Below are positions 43,548-54,976 of a stretch of 64,000 bases of DNA, in pieces. The notes below the pieces were generated by a model, which saw only the letters and a program-made list of their open reading frames with translations, did no database searches and had not been told where the DNA came from. The DNA is taken from assembly GCA_949825025.1 (NCBI GenBank), contig OX463781.1, positions 33,183,221 to 33,247,220 on the forward strand, given 5' to 3'. The translations under genes and the position numbers were made by a program. Position 1 is the stretch's first letter, and each line of letters starts with the position of its first letter. Origin of the DNA: Siphlonurus alternatus (Eukaryota > Arthropoda > Insecta > Ephemeroptera > Siphlonuridae).

Positions 43548-45580
43548 TTTTTTTTTTTTTTTTTTTTTTATTTCATTTTAAATAAACATGATACATTTCA
43601 TTTATACAAAAAGACATTTATACCTCAATGAGCTAAAGCTCGAGAAGAGGAATGAAAATTTTGTTTCATCCGGAAAAGAAAAACATGATGACAGAAATAT
43701 TTCACTACATAATTAACAATAACAATTTAGTTAAGAAAAAAAAATTGATGTAGCTTATTCATATAAACACTATAAGTTTGGATTATAATATATTAAACAA
43801 ATAGTCAAAACTAACACAAAATTGATACATAAATTACACATGTTTTAGAAATAGTATTATATTGATTGAAAATTAAAATATTATCAAATCAATAGTTATT
43901 TTGTATACAGATTGTATATTATAATAAGGTTTTATAATTATTAGGCATAATATAATAATGAAGAATATCTACATGTTTGCACATTTCTACTTAGAACAAA
44001 TTGTTGAGCAATATAGTATTTTTTTACTCTATCTGAGAACATTTTTATTGAAGTTATATTTTTTATGTTATCAGGCAGAGCATTATATAAATGGGTAGCT
44101 TTACATAGAATGGAGAATTTACCTAGATTAGTTCTTGTAAAATCAATATGAAAATTATTTGAACGCCTAGTATTGTGGCTATGTACATCACTATTTAGTA
44201 CTAATGAGAAATTATTTTTGATGAGATTGTTCATAATTTTATACACAAATAGACAAAGATTTTTTTAATTTAAACCTGTAATATTCAGCATGTTTGTTTC
44301 AGTATATAGTTCAATAGTATTTTTCCTCCATTCATAATTATGCAGTATTTTTAGAGCTTTATTTTGTAGGATTTGCAAAGGTTTCAATAAAACTTGGCAG
44401 GCATTTCCCCAAATTCCTACCATATAATTTAAATGTGAATGGACTAAAGAATAATAAATTTGTTTTTTAACACTGGGAGGGATATAATGTCGAGTACGCC
44501 ATAAGATTCCAATAACTGGGAGATTTTTTTTTTTTACAAAACTAATATGATTTTCCCATTTTAATTGCGAGTCAATGATAAATCCTAGATATTTGTATTC
44601 ATCTATTTGTTCTATTAAAATATTATCTACTGAAGGTAAGGTATTACATATTATGTTTTGTCCTCTTTTTATTATCATAAATTTAGTTTTATTTGCATTT
44701 AGCGTTAAGAAATTAGTTTTAAACCAATTATTTAGTAAATTTAGGTCATGTTGTATATCACTTATTATATTTTCTTCACTTTTAGAACTGTATTGTAGAC
44801 AAATATCATCAGCAAATTTCCATAGCTTTCCTCGTAATTTTAGATTGGTTATACTATTAATATAGATATTGAAAAGTCTCGGTGATACAATTCCCCCTTG
44901 TGGGATGCCATAGGTAATTTTAAGTTCTTGGCTTTTATTACTATTATTAACTATTACTTGATTCCTATTTGTAAGATATGATTGAAATAGTTTTAGAAAT
45001 TTATTTCTTACTCCCATATTTTCAAGCTTCTTTAGTAATGTTGCGTGATGAACAGTGTCAAAAGCTTTTTTTAAATCAATAAATAGAAGACCCCCAATAT
45101 TATCTTTATGTTCGTCTAATGAAGTTTGTAATTTATTAACTACGTCATAAACAGCAGTCTCTGTATTAGAGTTTGGGCAAAATCCAAATTGAGAACTACT
45201 AATAAATTGAGTTGTGTTAAGATAAGCTTGTAGTCGTAAGTCTAAGATTTTCTCAAATATTTTTGATATAATTGTTAAGACTGAGATAGGTCTATAATTA
45301 CATACCTGGCATGGATCTCCAGATTTGTATGCTGCAAATACTATTGCGCATTTCAGCTTATCCGGAAATACTCCTGTTTCTAGCATCAAATTAATAATTT
45401 TCGTAATTGGTTTTAATAGGCAATCAGAACAAATCTTTATGCATTTACACGTAATGCCATCTATTCCTGGACAGGTATTATTTTTTAAAGAATGTATGAT
45501 TTGTGCTACTTCTTTAATATTAGTTTTAGGTGCATTGGCACTATTATCATTGTTTGTAAATTCGGTATTTGTTTGCTGGT
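43548..45580 (-). mobile_element. 5'-truncated LINE (CR1/L2/Jockey-like) nested in MITE
   Basis: On the minus strand the element runs from 45580, abutting the MITE arm, to a poly(A) tail seen as a T run at 43548-43570. It keeps only the reverse transcriptase and C-terminal region, consistent with 5' truncation. Confidence 0.8.
43941..44246 (-). pseudogene. C-terminal tail of LINE protein after frameshift
   Basis: The frame encodes HSHNTRRSNNFHI, TNLGKFSILCKATHLYNALP and FSDRVKKYY, the typical C-terminal signature of CR1/L2-type LINE proteins. It continues the reverse transcriptase frame after a one-base slip in an A-run, so it is part of the same broken gene rather than a separate one. Confidence 0.75.
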
Positions 45581-45581
45581 C
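44265..45581 (-). pseudogene. LINE reverse transcriptase fragment
   Basis: The frame is open from 45581 with no natural start. It contains the fingers motif NNTCPGIDGI, NYRPISVL, the helix QFGFCPNSNTETAV, LFIDLKKAFDTVHH (first catalytic Asp), the PQGGIVSPRLFNIYIN block, and KFADD, a variant of the YXDD catalytic box. LNANKTKFM and YLGFIID follow. It copies LINE RNA into DNA by target-primed synthesis. The N-terminal endonuclease is missing. A shift at an A-run near 44255-44262 separates it from its C-terminal tail, so this copy is probably dead. Confidence 0.88.
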
Positions 45582-45632
45582 TTAAATTATTGAGCCTTAA
45601 TTGTGGCCTTAAGGCTTTGTGAATACCCCTTA

Positions 45633-46860
45633 ATATTCACAAAAAATCAAGCGTTGCATAAAAATTGGGTTCATAATTTTTTTATAAAAATTATAGCATG
45701 ACGTTACGGACAACAAGCCACGTGACAAGCCAGAGTCTAGAGAATGTTTTTTTTTTTTTTTTTTATAAAATTTCTGAAAAAAAGTGAAAAACAAACAACA
45801 ACGTTTTTTGTTGATGCTGTTTATAGATTGTCACTTGTTTGACTTTGCATCTGATTGAGCGAAGTGACGATGATGCAATGACAGCATCATAATGTCACAT
45901 CACCTCATTGCCTGTCCATTATTAGGTACAAAATATATTATTCACGTTGAATCACGGGTGGGTTACAGAGAAGTTACTTTATATTTTTAATGTTATATAC
46001 TGTAGGCAAACAGGGCGCTATTTCATAAGTGTAAGTTGAGACGGAAAAAAATTCTTCATGCTGTAAAATAATCGTAATTATTGGAACACAAACAAAAAAT
46101 ACTCCTGACCAGATTTATTTCTACTTTCAGTATAATAAGATGCAAATTTGTTAGTGCAGCATGTTTTAAATGGAGAAAAAAAAACATCAAATTCCTACCG
46201 CGAACGTTAGTATTACTTTTTTTGTATGGGTTTTTGTAAGTAAATAGAGGTGGAAGCGTAATGAACTTAAACTAATTTGCAAAGATTAGACTATATATAT
46301 ATTTCTCTTCTTATCTGCCTCAAAATTACAGCATTGTATTTTACGTCCTTCTTTGCTAAAATCTGCTGAAATTAGGGTCAAGCTGGCTTGAGGTTTATGT
46401 GTATTAAAATAGATTTCATGCAATACCTGCATCACCTGCCAGTGATAAATTCTTGAAAACACGAAGACTTAAACATTTGGACAGTCGTAATATTAGGAGA
46501 AAGTGTAGTTATCGTTGTGTCCATACAACAATGTCGTTCAATAAGTCAATACTATTGTAGATAACGTCTTCCATAGTTCACGGCAGTCAACATGATCACC
46601 GGACATCAATATTTGCGCTGAAGTCATTAAATTCTTCCTCAACCTGCGCCTCCCCGAGCGTGTGCTGTAACAACCATGCATATGTATGTAACGTATTTTT
46701 AATTCATGCCTGGTTTCAAATATACTCACAAAAATATTTAAAAAGCAATGCTAGATTGGGTCCGAAGAACCTGGCAATATATTCGCTTGCTACCATGCTG
46801 TATCCTATATCTGTATGATAAATAATATTTTATTACTTTTTGTCATGATGTACTCCTCTG
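45633..46860. other. Intergenic DNA, nothing identified
   Basis: AT-rich with a T run near 45750. No exon or repeat family is recognised before the methyltransferase promoter. Confidence 0.4.
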
Positions 46861-46915
46861 ACAGACCTACATTAGGAGTGAATCGTCTTCACCAGCTGTC
46901 TCAGCGGACGAAAGG

Positions 46916-46932
46916 CCAATCACACCCCGCCC
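46916..46932 (+). promoter_or_regulatory. CCAAT and GC boxes of methyltransferase gene
   Basis: CCAAT at 46916-46920 is followed by CCCCGCCC at 46925-46932, about 125-140 bp before the start codon and inside the only CpG-rich stretch nearby. This is a typical TATA-less housekeeping promoter arrangement; the TSS is not determined. Confidence 0.5.
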
Positions 46933-47054
46933 ACACTGTCCACGCGGTGACCGGGTGTCCCCTGCGTGCCGGCCGGGGGTGGGGGCCGAACCGAGGCTTG
47001 GAGGCGAGCAAGCGAAGAGTGTGGGGCACAGACAACTTCCAACCCAACTCAACG

Positions 47055-47211
47055 ATGCACGGCTTCCTCTCAGTAAAGGTGATGGATGGCGGGTTCGCCT
47101 CCCAGCTAAGCAGACATGTTGGCGAGATCGACGGACACCCGCTGTGGAGCGCCCGCTTCCTGGCAGAGGACCCTGAGGCAATCTACAAGGTCCACCTCGA
47201 GTACCTACAGG
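47055..47211 (+). CDS. HMT: Homocysteine methyltransferase exon 1
   Basis: Encodes MHGFLSVKVMDGGFASQLSR through EYLQ plus one base of a split Ala codon, with donor GTGAGC. The catalytic-barrel start DGGFAS lies at residues 11-16. Confidence 0.9.
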
Positions 47212-50200
47212 GTGAGCATGCGTGAAACTTTCAAACAATTTGCAATCTCCAGTAATGTCACATAATTGTTTTTCTGTTAATGGAACCGCATATTTTATTC
47301 AAGTTCACTCGAAGCAAAATTGAGTTCTATATTTCTGTTTGTGAATATTTGCAAAAATTGGAAACTTAATATTTTACCGATGACAGGTCAATGCGGTGAC
47401 ATGAATTGCCATAACTCAATTAGATCCTTTCAAGAATCTATTATGTGGATTCATCCATCAATGTTAACATTATCTGGTCAGTTGTCGAGACCGAGATGTT
47501 CATGAACTCGAGCACTCGAGCTCGAGCGAGGAAGAGTTGAATGCCAGACAATAATATGACATCATCTACTGTATACTGTATAGAATATAGATAGTTTATC
47601 CATATATAATTTATGTAACCATGATTGCTGAATTATATATTTTTTTGATTAATGGATTAGATTCATATATAATTTTTTTAACCTCGTCAACACTGGATTA
47701 GATTCATATATAATTTTTTTAACCTCGTCAACACTAATTAATAACGCAAAATTTAAATTAAGTAAATGTCAAGTGAGTAGGGATATTATGCAATTAAATC
47801 AAGCGTTGTATCATCGTGCACGTTCTTTTATTTTGTACCCTGAAATGCACAATAATGGTGACTTTCGAGCAATCTTATGTCAAACCTTTCAATATAGAGA
47901 CTTTAAGAGTTTTCCGGGGGGCGAAATTTCTCCAAAAGCCACCATGATATTAGAAAATTTAAACTTTTTTCTAAGTGACTATTAAAGCTATTAATTTTGA
48001 AACATCTCTTAGCCCCTCCTATAAGGGTCTTCTGATTTTGAATCAATAACTTATTTTTCTATAAAAATTTGATTGTCAAAAATGCAATAATTTTTTTTTA
48101 CGTATGTGTTATATTATAGAACGGTGGGAACAACGCAAAATCAGCTGACTTGAACCTCTATAAAATTTATTACCGTGGCTAATAGCTAAAACATTATCAC
48201 TTTTTTATTGTTTTTCAAATGTTACAATGTACAATGTTTGCAAGGGTCGACTGCATTAACCAAAGCATTGAGGGTGGAGTTCAGAGTGATTCTGGACAGT
48301 TCATATTCTTGGACTTAGTGTGTTGATTCGGAAAACAAAAATATTATCATTTTGGAGGAGGAGTCATTTTGATTGAGAAAACACGTTAAAAGCGGAAAGT
48401 GGATGTGCCACGTGGTGTTGTTTGTCTGTTGTCCCCAGGCGTGATAAGAGACGGGGTCATGTGGGGCCGAGCGAAGATGAACATGCTGTGTATGGAACCG
48501 ACATAAAAAAAATGTCTATCAACAATACTGGAAAACAGCATATCGATAATGCAACACAACCTTGAACAAAACAAAGACAGAGAAAATTTGTATTACCAAC
48601 TCTTAAATCTGTATAAAAATAAACATTATAATTTTCTCTCACTACAAGTCTACGTAGTATCGTCAAAATTTAAGTTGCTCCAAATTATATATAAGCATTC
48701 ATAATTCAAAATAATAAAAATAATGTATCAGGATAAGTGAGTCATTGGGATCAACGGGATTAAAAGGACTCTAAATGCTATTTTTTGTTAAATAAATAAT
48801 TGTATTTTCGACAATTAATTGTAACTCTACACACGTGTGATATACTTAATTATATATTATTTGCATGTCTGTTTTCTAATTGTTATGTTTTCTTCATCAG
48901 TATTATTTTTTAATCAATAAAAAGGATAATCTTCATAATTCATAACTTTGTTGCGCTTTGTTCTTTGCAGGGCTGTTATATTGTCACCTGCATGCCAACT
49001 ATAGGTCATTTAAATATACATGTGGTAAATAAAATAATAATTAATAATAATAATAAATCGTTGCGCTGAAAAGCCAGATTTATAATTTTACTTCAGATTG
49101 ATGAAGATTAAAGGTCAGATTGACCTTTAATGAAAAGAATTAATCTACTTTCATTCAAAGTATGAATTGAACAATATCAGGTGTCACAATCAATTTTGAA
49201 ACCTTTAAGCTTTTTGTAGGCAGGCAAACAATCCTATATATACATGCACACATTACTTACTTTTTTCAAGTACTTCTTTAATTTTTGTGAAAGCCCTTGG
49301 ATGATGGGAGACATGGGTGTACGTACAACTGTGGTGGCATACCCACGATTACAAAACTAACAAGACTAAATCTTAATTTGCATTTTAAAAAATACACTGA
49401 ATGGAGTATTGACCTCAATTTTTTTTTATTGCAGAAATGGATAGAGGGTAAAAAGTTATGCCACCCTGATTTTTTTCAGATTTTTTAGAGTCCGGGAAGT
49501 ATTTTTAAAAAATTATTGAAAGTCCCTTTTGTGACGTCACGCGGCGACAAGTCCTATCTTTTTCTTAAGGAGCGGCGTCTCGTGACGTCACAAAAAGAAC
49601 TTTCAATAATTTTTTAAAAATAGTTCCCGGGCTGTAAAAAATCTGAAAAAAATTAGGGTAGTATAACTTTGCATCCTCTATCCATTTCTCATTTCTGCAA
49701 TAAAAAAAAATGAGGTCAATACTCTATTAATTGCCTATATAATGAAATAAATCCAAAGACGTTGTGGAACACCTGGGGATGACACGTGTCTGTTACAGCG
49801 GGCGCCTCGATCATCTTGACCAACTCGTACCAGGCCAGCGTGGATGGCTTCATGGAGCACCTGGGAGTGTCCGAGGAGCAGAGCCTGGCCCTGATCGAGC
49901 TCTCCGGCACGCTAGCGAGGAGGGCTGTGGACCAGCATCTCGCGTCCGCCGGTCAGTAACTCCCTCCCTCCCTGAATCCTCCGTGTTAAAACCAAAGAAT
50001 TTCATGCCCTTATGTCGTGGGTTAGGAGAAAGATGAGAATAAACCAAATCTGCTCTTCAGGGCCTTTGTGGGGATTGAGGAAAAAATCCCCACATGGCAC
50101 CACTTATAATTTTATTGATTATCTTTGCTCTTAAAAAAATGCAATCTAAGTTTTTTATTACCTAATCTCATTGCATAAATGATTTACGAATTTGGGTTGA

Positions 50201-51611
50201 GATTTTTAATAAAAGTCTGAACCTATGAAATGATATACTATATAATTAATGGACAGTGGTTCCTCCTAATTTAATTCCCATAAATTTTGAAACAATACGC
50301 TAACAGCTCCTCCAACACTGGTTAAAAGCAGCTATAAATTTCTCTCCTCCTGCTCCCCTACAGACGGCAAGTTGGTTGCGAGACCTTTGGTGGCTGGCTC
50401 GGTGGGTCCGTACGGTGCGGCGCTGCACGACGGCTCCGAGTACCGCGGGGAATACGCAGAGACGGTGAGCGAGGCGACGATGGCGGCGTGGCACGAGCCG
50501 AGGCTGAGGGCGCTGCAGAGGGCTGGCGTAGACGTGCTGGCCGTGGAGACTCTGCCGGCCCTCGAGGAGGCGCGCGCGGTGCTCGGACTGCTGAAAGAAA
50601 AGTTCCCCACCATGCGTGCATGGATCTCGTTCTCTTGCAAGGTGAGGGCTGCTTTGAATTAAACCACCCCTTGTGTAAAGGTTAAGTGCACAATACTGCA
50701 TTTGCATTTATTTAGTTATTTTGAATTTTTAAATTTAACTAATATGAAAACACCACCTGACGTTAGAGAATAAAACATTAGTGGTTTAAATTAACACTCG
50801 TGCATACCTTAGGACGAGGCACACATTGCGAACGGCACGTTGTTCCACGAGGCCGTCGCGGAGTGCTGGCGCGTGGCAGCCCCAGGTCAGCTGTTGGGGG
50901 TGGGCGTCAACTGCCTGCCTCCCCGCTGGGTGGCACCACTGCTTCAGTCGGCGCACGAGAGACACCCGCACGTCCCGCTCGTCGCCTACCCCAACAGCGG
51001 GGAGACGTGGACTCCAACCAACGGGTAAGTCCTTAGCCAGGTTGGCGGACACAGGTGTCAGCAACTTTGTAGTAACTTGCTGTTGTTTGCTGCAAATCAA
51101 AATTGACAACAAGTTGCGTTAAATTGGAGGCATGGCATGAATTTATTGATTCCGAAATTTGAAAATAAACGTTTATTACATATTGAGTACCATGCATATT
51201 ATATATAGACTCTACAGTATATTATATAGAGGAGTAGTAAAATTACGACTGCTACTTTTTTTTATATTTAAAATCTCAAAATTTATTCCCGTTAGTTCAG
51301 ATATTCCAAACAATGGTGCAAGCTTTTGGCCCGTGCTATTTAATACCCTGCGACAACTTCGTGGTATTTTTCTGGAATAGCCCAAGTCCCGGACGCTTAA
51401 TTAATTAAGTAAAAGTCCCCCATTTGACCTCGCCTTTCCTTGCAGGTGGGAGTGGCAGGAGAAGATAGTGCCCCTGTCCACCTACGTACCCGAGTGGATC
51501 CGAGCGGGTGCCCGTTACATCGGGGGTTGTTGTCGCACCTACCCCGAGGACACCTCCGCCATCGCCAAGCAGGTGGCGCGCTGCCGGGCCAAGCTGGCGC
51601 GCACTTCGTAA
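47055..51611 (+). CDS. HMT: Homocysteine S-methyltransferase, complete
   Basis: Exons 47055-47211, 49799-49951, 50364-50641, 50813-51024 and 51446-51611 join in phase to give 321 aa, the usual family length. The enzyme transfers a methyl group from S-methylmethionine (or S-adenosylmethionine) to homocysteine, forming methionine in the cytosol. N-terminal VMDGGFAS (D11) and ILTNSYQAS are family hallmarks of the TIM barrel. The three zinc-binding cysteines are visible: C230 in GVNC, and C295 and C296 in GGCCRT. ARPLVAGSVGPYG and AVETLPALEEA are further conserved blocks. The start is chosen because it places DGGFAS at the normal distance from the N-terminus, and upstream sequence is promoter-like. 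BHMT is less likely because it is about 80 aa longer. Confidence 0.93.
47653..47736 (+). repeat. Perfect 42-bp tandem duplication
   Basis: The block beginning GGATTAGATTCATATATAAT and ending CCTCGTCAACACT is present twice in a row (47653 and 47695) in methyltransferase intron 1. Confidence 0.9.
49404..49725. repeat. Large hairpin element with CRE palindromes in its arms
   Basis: The arms at about 49404-49540 and 49582-49725 begin with GAGTATTGACCTCA and end with its inverse. They contain matched GAAATGGATAGAGG and CCTCTATCCATTTC blocks and meet at GTGACGTCAC on both sides of a loop of about 41 bases. It lies just upstream of methyltransferase exon 2. Confidence 0.9.
49799..49951 (+). CDS. 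HMT: Homocysteine methyltransferase exon 2
   Basis: Acceptor TGTTACAG, donor GTCAGT, phase 1 at both ends. Encodes GASIILTNSYQASVDGF, then a helix-rich stretch to HLASA. A 320-bp hairpin element ends only about 70 bp upstream of the acceptor. Confidence 0.93.
50364..50641 (+). CDS. HMT: Homocysteine methyltransferase exon 3
   Basis: Acceptor CCCCTACAG, donor GTGAGG. Encodes GKLVARPLVAGSVGPYGA, then VDVLAVETLPALEEARAV and RAWISFSCK, the central strands of the barrel. It ends at a codon boundary. Confidence 0.94.
50813..51024 (+). CDS. HMT: Homocysteine methyltransferase exon 4
   Basis: Acceptor ATACCTTAG, donor GTAAGT. Carries GVGVNC with the first zinc ligand (C230) and VPLVAYPNSGETW, a family hallmark. 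Ends in phase 2. Confidence 0.94.
51446..51611 (+). CDS. HMT: Homocysteine methyltransferase exon 5 with stop
   Basis: Acceptor TTTCCTTGCAG. Encodes WIRAGARYIGGCCRTYPEDT with zinc ligands C295 and C296 and a short basic C-terminus, ending TAA. Confidence 0.94.
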
Positions 51612-52530
51612 GCTGCTCACCACGCCCAGCAGGAAAAACGTCTCGCTATCGACTTAACGTGTCAATCGAATGGTCCTATGTAAGCAGCACGTCAGTTCTC
51701 AGAAGGGGATTTTTAAAGGTTTCTCTAATTAAGACGTCAAGGGTCATATGGAGAAGTTCTAGTAAATTAATACTGCTTCCGATGATGGGATAAGCGTTTG
51801 GCTAATATTATAATAAATAAGAAAAAAATTGGGCATCTAGTATTGTACATTCAGCTGATGTAAACTAACCCTCTGAAAAATTAACATCGAACATGTACAC
51901 ACTTTAAGGGACATAAGAAAATTTTAGGCATAAAAGCTTCTAGCTTCATAGACGTATGCAGCAGAAACATAAAATTTAATGTCTTTTTATGTTAGGGTAG
52001 CTACTGTGAACCATTCTCATGAATAAAAAGTCCATAGCAATATGTTTTTCCAATAAAGGGATTTGTTTGTGCTATATAGATATAACAATGGATCTCTCGG
52101 TTAGATCTTGTTTGTTGTCCAACATGGGTTCCAATTTTTTAGGCTATGACTGTACCTTGTATGCTGTTTCTGTTGCTGATGACTAAATGTTCATTAGCAG
52201 CTTTGTTGTACATATTGTTGTAACTTTTGCCATTCAGCATTTTAGTTAGATGTTTTAATAATCTCTTTTTATCATATAATTTTACTATCGTTTTATATTA
52301 CATATGGAAAATAGTTTTGCAATGTGATAGTTATTATAAATATGTTAACGTAAGCTATGTTTTTTTTAACACTTATGTTTTTTAAGTTAATATAGCATTT
52401 AAGGAAAAGCAAATGTCGTGCTTTAATATTATAACTATACTCAATCTGTTGTGTTTATGTGTTTATAAAAATTATAAAATAAATTTACTGTTTTCTTTCA
52501 TATCCACACTCCTTGGCAAATAAAATTATA
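51612..52530 (+). other. Probable 3' UTR of methyltransferase and downstream DNA
   Basis: AATAAA signals at 52022-52027 and 52478-52483. The sequence is AT-rich and otherwise featureless. Confidence 0.5.
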
Positions 52531-53529
52531 TCATCGGTGTACACTCATATCAGTGTACTAACTACAGTAAAACAGGGGTGTTTTTAACCCTATATAACGA
52601 GGTGATTGGCCCATGCTATTTCATTTTGGTGGTGTGAAAGTTGTCTAACCTAGACTCTAGATGACCCTCTTAATATTTAAATAAATAAAACATCAGGATA
52701 ATACAAGATTTTATAACTTAAAGTATATGATAATATAAATGAATAATTACATGGTATACACACACACACACACACACATATATATTATTATATTATATAA
52801 TTATGTAATAAGTGAACCAAATTCGAATTTTTATGATGCTTATTTGTCACCGGCTAGATCGTACGAGCCACTTTGTCATAACGTCATGATCATTACTAGT
52901 TTTTTTTTTTTTTTTTTTTAATAGCATACTTTGTTAGAATAATTGTTAGAGCTAAAACTTATTAGGAATTTATATTGGATTTATGGTCATAAACTAGAAA
53001 GCCGAAAAATTACTCCTCGATCAGATTACTTCCAGAGGGAATATCAAATATATCAATTAGACCATATCAATTATCCATAAGGATTTAGTATAATTTAGAT
53101 TACCTAGTATATTATATTATAATTGTTATATTTGTAGAATATACAATATACAACAGAATTACAGAATTACAGCTAGTGATCTTTGTTCGTCAAGGATGTA
53201 GTACAGTTTGAAATGTTCATTGGTTTTAGCGCTTTATTTCACTTACTTGTTAGTGTTAAAATTTAACTGCAGATGGCAGTACAAACTGAGTAGTAGTTTT
53301 CCAACGGCTGGTTCATTTGAACACTAAAAGGTGAAATAAAAGGACACAGGCGAAACATCAAGAGAAAGAAGAGTTTAGTTAAAATAAAACTCACCCGACT
53401 CACCGATGACAATTCGTGTCATGTGTCACATATTTAACTTCTATTAGTGATTATGCGACATTAGCTATATATATAGCTGCAACGCATGATTTTATAGAGT
53501 TATGTATACAATAATATTATAATACATAA
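52531..53529. other. Intergenic DNA, nothing identified
   Basis: Contains a short (CA)n run at 52760-52778 followed by TA repeats, and a T run near 52900. No gene is supported. Confidence 0.4.
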
Positions 53530-53531
53530 TA

Positions 53532-54216
53532 CAGGGTGTCCCAAAGATCTTTAGATTTTTCAAACCCTAATAGCAATTAACCGTTTGCTATTTTTTAATA
53601 TTCACTTTATATACATCAAATTAAAGCTCTGAATTTAACATTTTCAAAAATGTGAACAGAAAAAAAAAATCTGAAAGGTGATGTTTCTTTTTACCCGTTA
53701 GAATGGGAGCTTTTTGCACTTTTTCGTGCATCGTTTTTTGGACGAGGTGTTCCCAGGCATATGGATCGACCTGGGGTCTCACAAGTTCCCACAACTGCCA
53801 CAACTGGGTCCCCAGGTTGGTTAAGGCATCACCACCACGATCCAGTCCACCATGCCTGCCATGCTGCGCAATGTGTGGCGTGAGTTCGAGGAGGGACTGG
53901 ATGTTTGCTGAGCCACCAACGGAGCCCATTTAGAGAGGCCTTTTGTTGCATTTGCATTGGAAAAAAAAATCAACAAGCATAAGAATTGGCGCAATCAATT
54001 TTTAGGTGCAGGAGCAGTCGTGATTCCGAAAAAAAGTGACCATTTTGCTTTCTAACGGTTAGAAAAGAAAAATCACATTTAAAACAAAAAATCTGTTCCT
54101 ATTTTTGAAAATGTTAAATTCAGAGCTTTAATTTGATGTATATAAAGTGAACTTTAAAAAATATTAAATGGTTGCTATTTGGGGTTGAAAAATCTAAAGA
54201 TCTTTGGGACACCCTG
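53532..54216. mobile_element. Internally deleted mariner/IS630-type transposon
   Basis: CAGGGTGTCCCAAAGATCTT at the left and AAGATCTTTGGGACACCCTG at the right are perfect inverted ends, flanked by TA (53530-53531 and 54217-54218). Pairing continues patchily for over 100 bp, including GCTCTGAATTTAACATTTTC and its inverse. The interior keeps scraps of transposase, so this is a deletion derivative of an autonomous mariner-like element. Confidence 0.9.
53735..53938 (+). pseudogene. Mariner-type transposase remnant
   Basis: One frame reads FLDEVFPGIWI and later NVWREFEEGLDVC, then stop, then ATNGAHLE. These are conserved pieces around the second catalytic region and the very C-terminus of a mariner/IS630-like family. 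The block between them is missing or scrambled. In-frame stops occur at 53822-53824 and 53909-53911, so it is inactive. Confidence 0.75.
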
Positions 54217-54804
54217 TATAATACTGCATGTATGTATATACTATACACATAGATTAGGGAATATCTATGACATAGATATTCCCTACATTTAATTAAAAAA
54301 TAAAATAATTGTGTATTTTACATTATACATTACACTCACACACATACAGACATAGAAATTATGTATACACCATCAGACAGGCGTGAATATCCAATTGATA
54401 CTTGATCCAATAGCGGCGATCGAGGTAAGAGACAAATTATATAAGTGGCAGCAGCTGCTCTTGAATTAAGATTAATTTTATTGACTTCAAACATAAACCA
54501 TAAACGTGAACTATGCATGCACGTTTCTCATATCCAGGAGGCGCGCATCCAGAAGTGGCTAGGGGGTTGCCAGGGCTATTCCTCTATTGTAGGGGGTATA
54601 GTCACTCCCTTCCGGCTTATGGGGGCCCAATTCTGAATTCTGATTGGCTTAGAAATAACCCTTTTTTCTGAAACGCCTTCCTATTGGTTAAAAAGGGGTT
54701 ATTTGCATTTTGTTTACAAATTTCAACAATCCAATTTTTTTTGTAACGGTCGTGAGTGACTTTACCCGGTTCAATAGAGGATTAGCCCTGGGGGTTGCCT
54801 CTAT

Positions 54805-54968
54805 CAGGCGCGGATCCAGAAAAAATTTCGGGGGGGGGGGGAGGGGGCTGCTTCCATAAGGCCAATGTTAAAAAAAAATTGGAGTGGGGGAAATGCCTAT
54901 ATTGCCCATGTTAAATCCAAAATTTGGGGGGGGTGCAGCTGCAGTCCCCCCCCCTGGATCCGCGCCTG
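54805..54968. mobile_element. hAT-type MITE with 8-bp target duplication
   Basis: CAGGCGCGGATCCAG and CTGGATCCGCGCCTG are perfect inverted ends. GCCTCTAT flanks both sides (54797-54804 and 54969-54976), the 8-bp duplication typical of hAT. The interior has long G and C runs. Confidence 0.85.
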
Positions 54969-54976
54969 GCCTCTAT

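Larger units (their letters stand above)
43461..45630. mobile_element. TA-flanked inverted-repeat element interrupted by a LINE
   Basis: The ends AGGGGCATTCACAAAGTCTT and AAGGCTTTGTGAATACCCCT are inverted and extend through GGCCACA(T/A)TTAAGGCTC to about 49 bp with few mismatches. TA lies outside both ends (43459-43460, 45631-45632), suggesting a TA target duplication. The interior is occupied by a LINE in reverse orientation. Confidence 0.75.
47212..49798 (+). other. Methyltransferase intron 1
   Basis: AT-rich intron of 2.6 kb containing the 42-bp duplication and the 49404-49725 hairpin. No other gene is recognised; the small open frames near 47773 and 49297 lack any domain. Confidence 0.6.

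Noticed and set aside
46867..47238. Minus-strand frame opposite methyltransferase exon 1
   Set aside because: Antisense shadow of a GC-rich promoter and exon.
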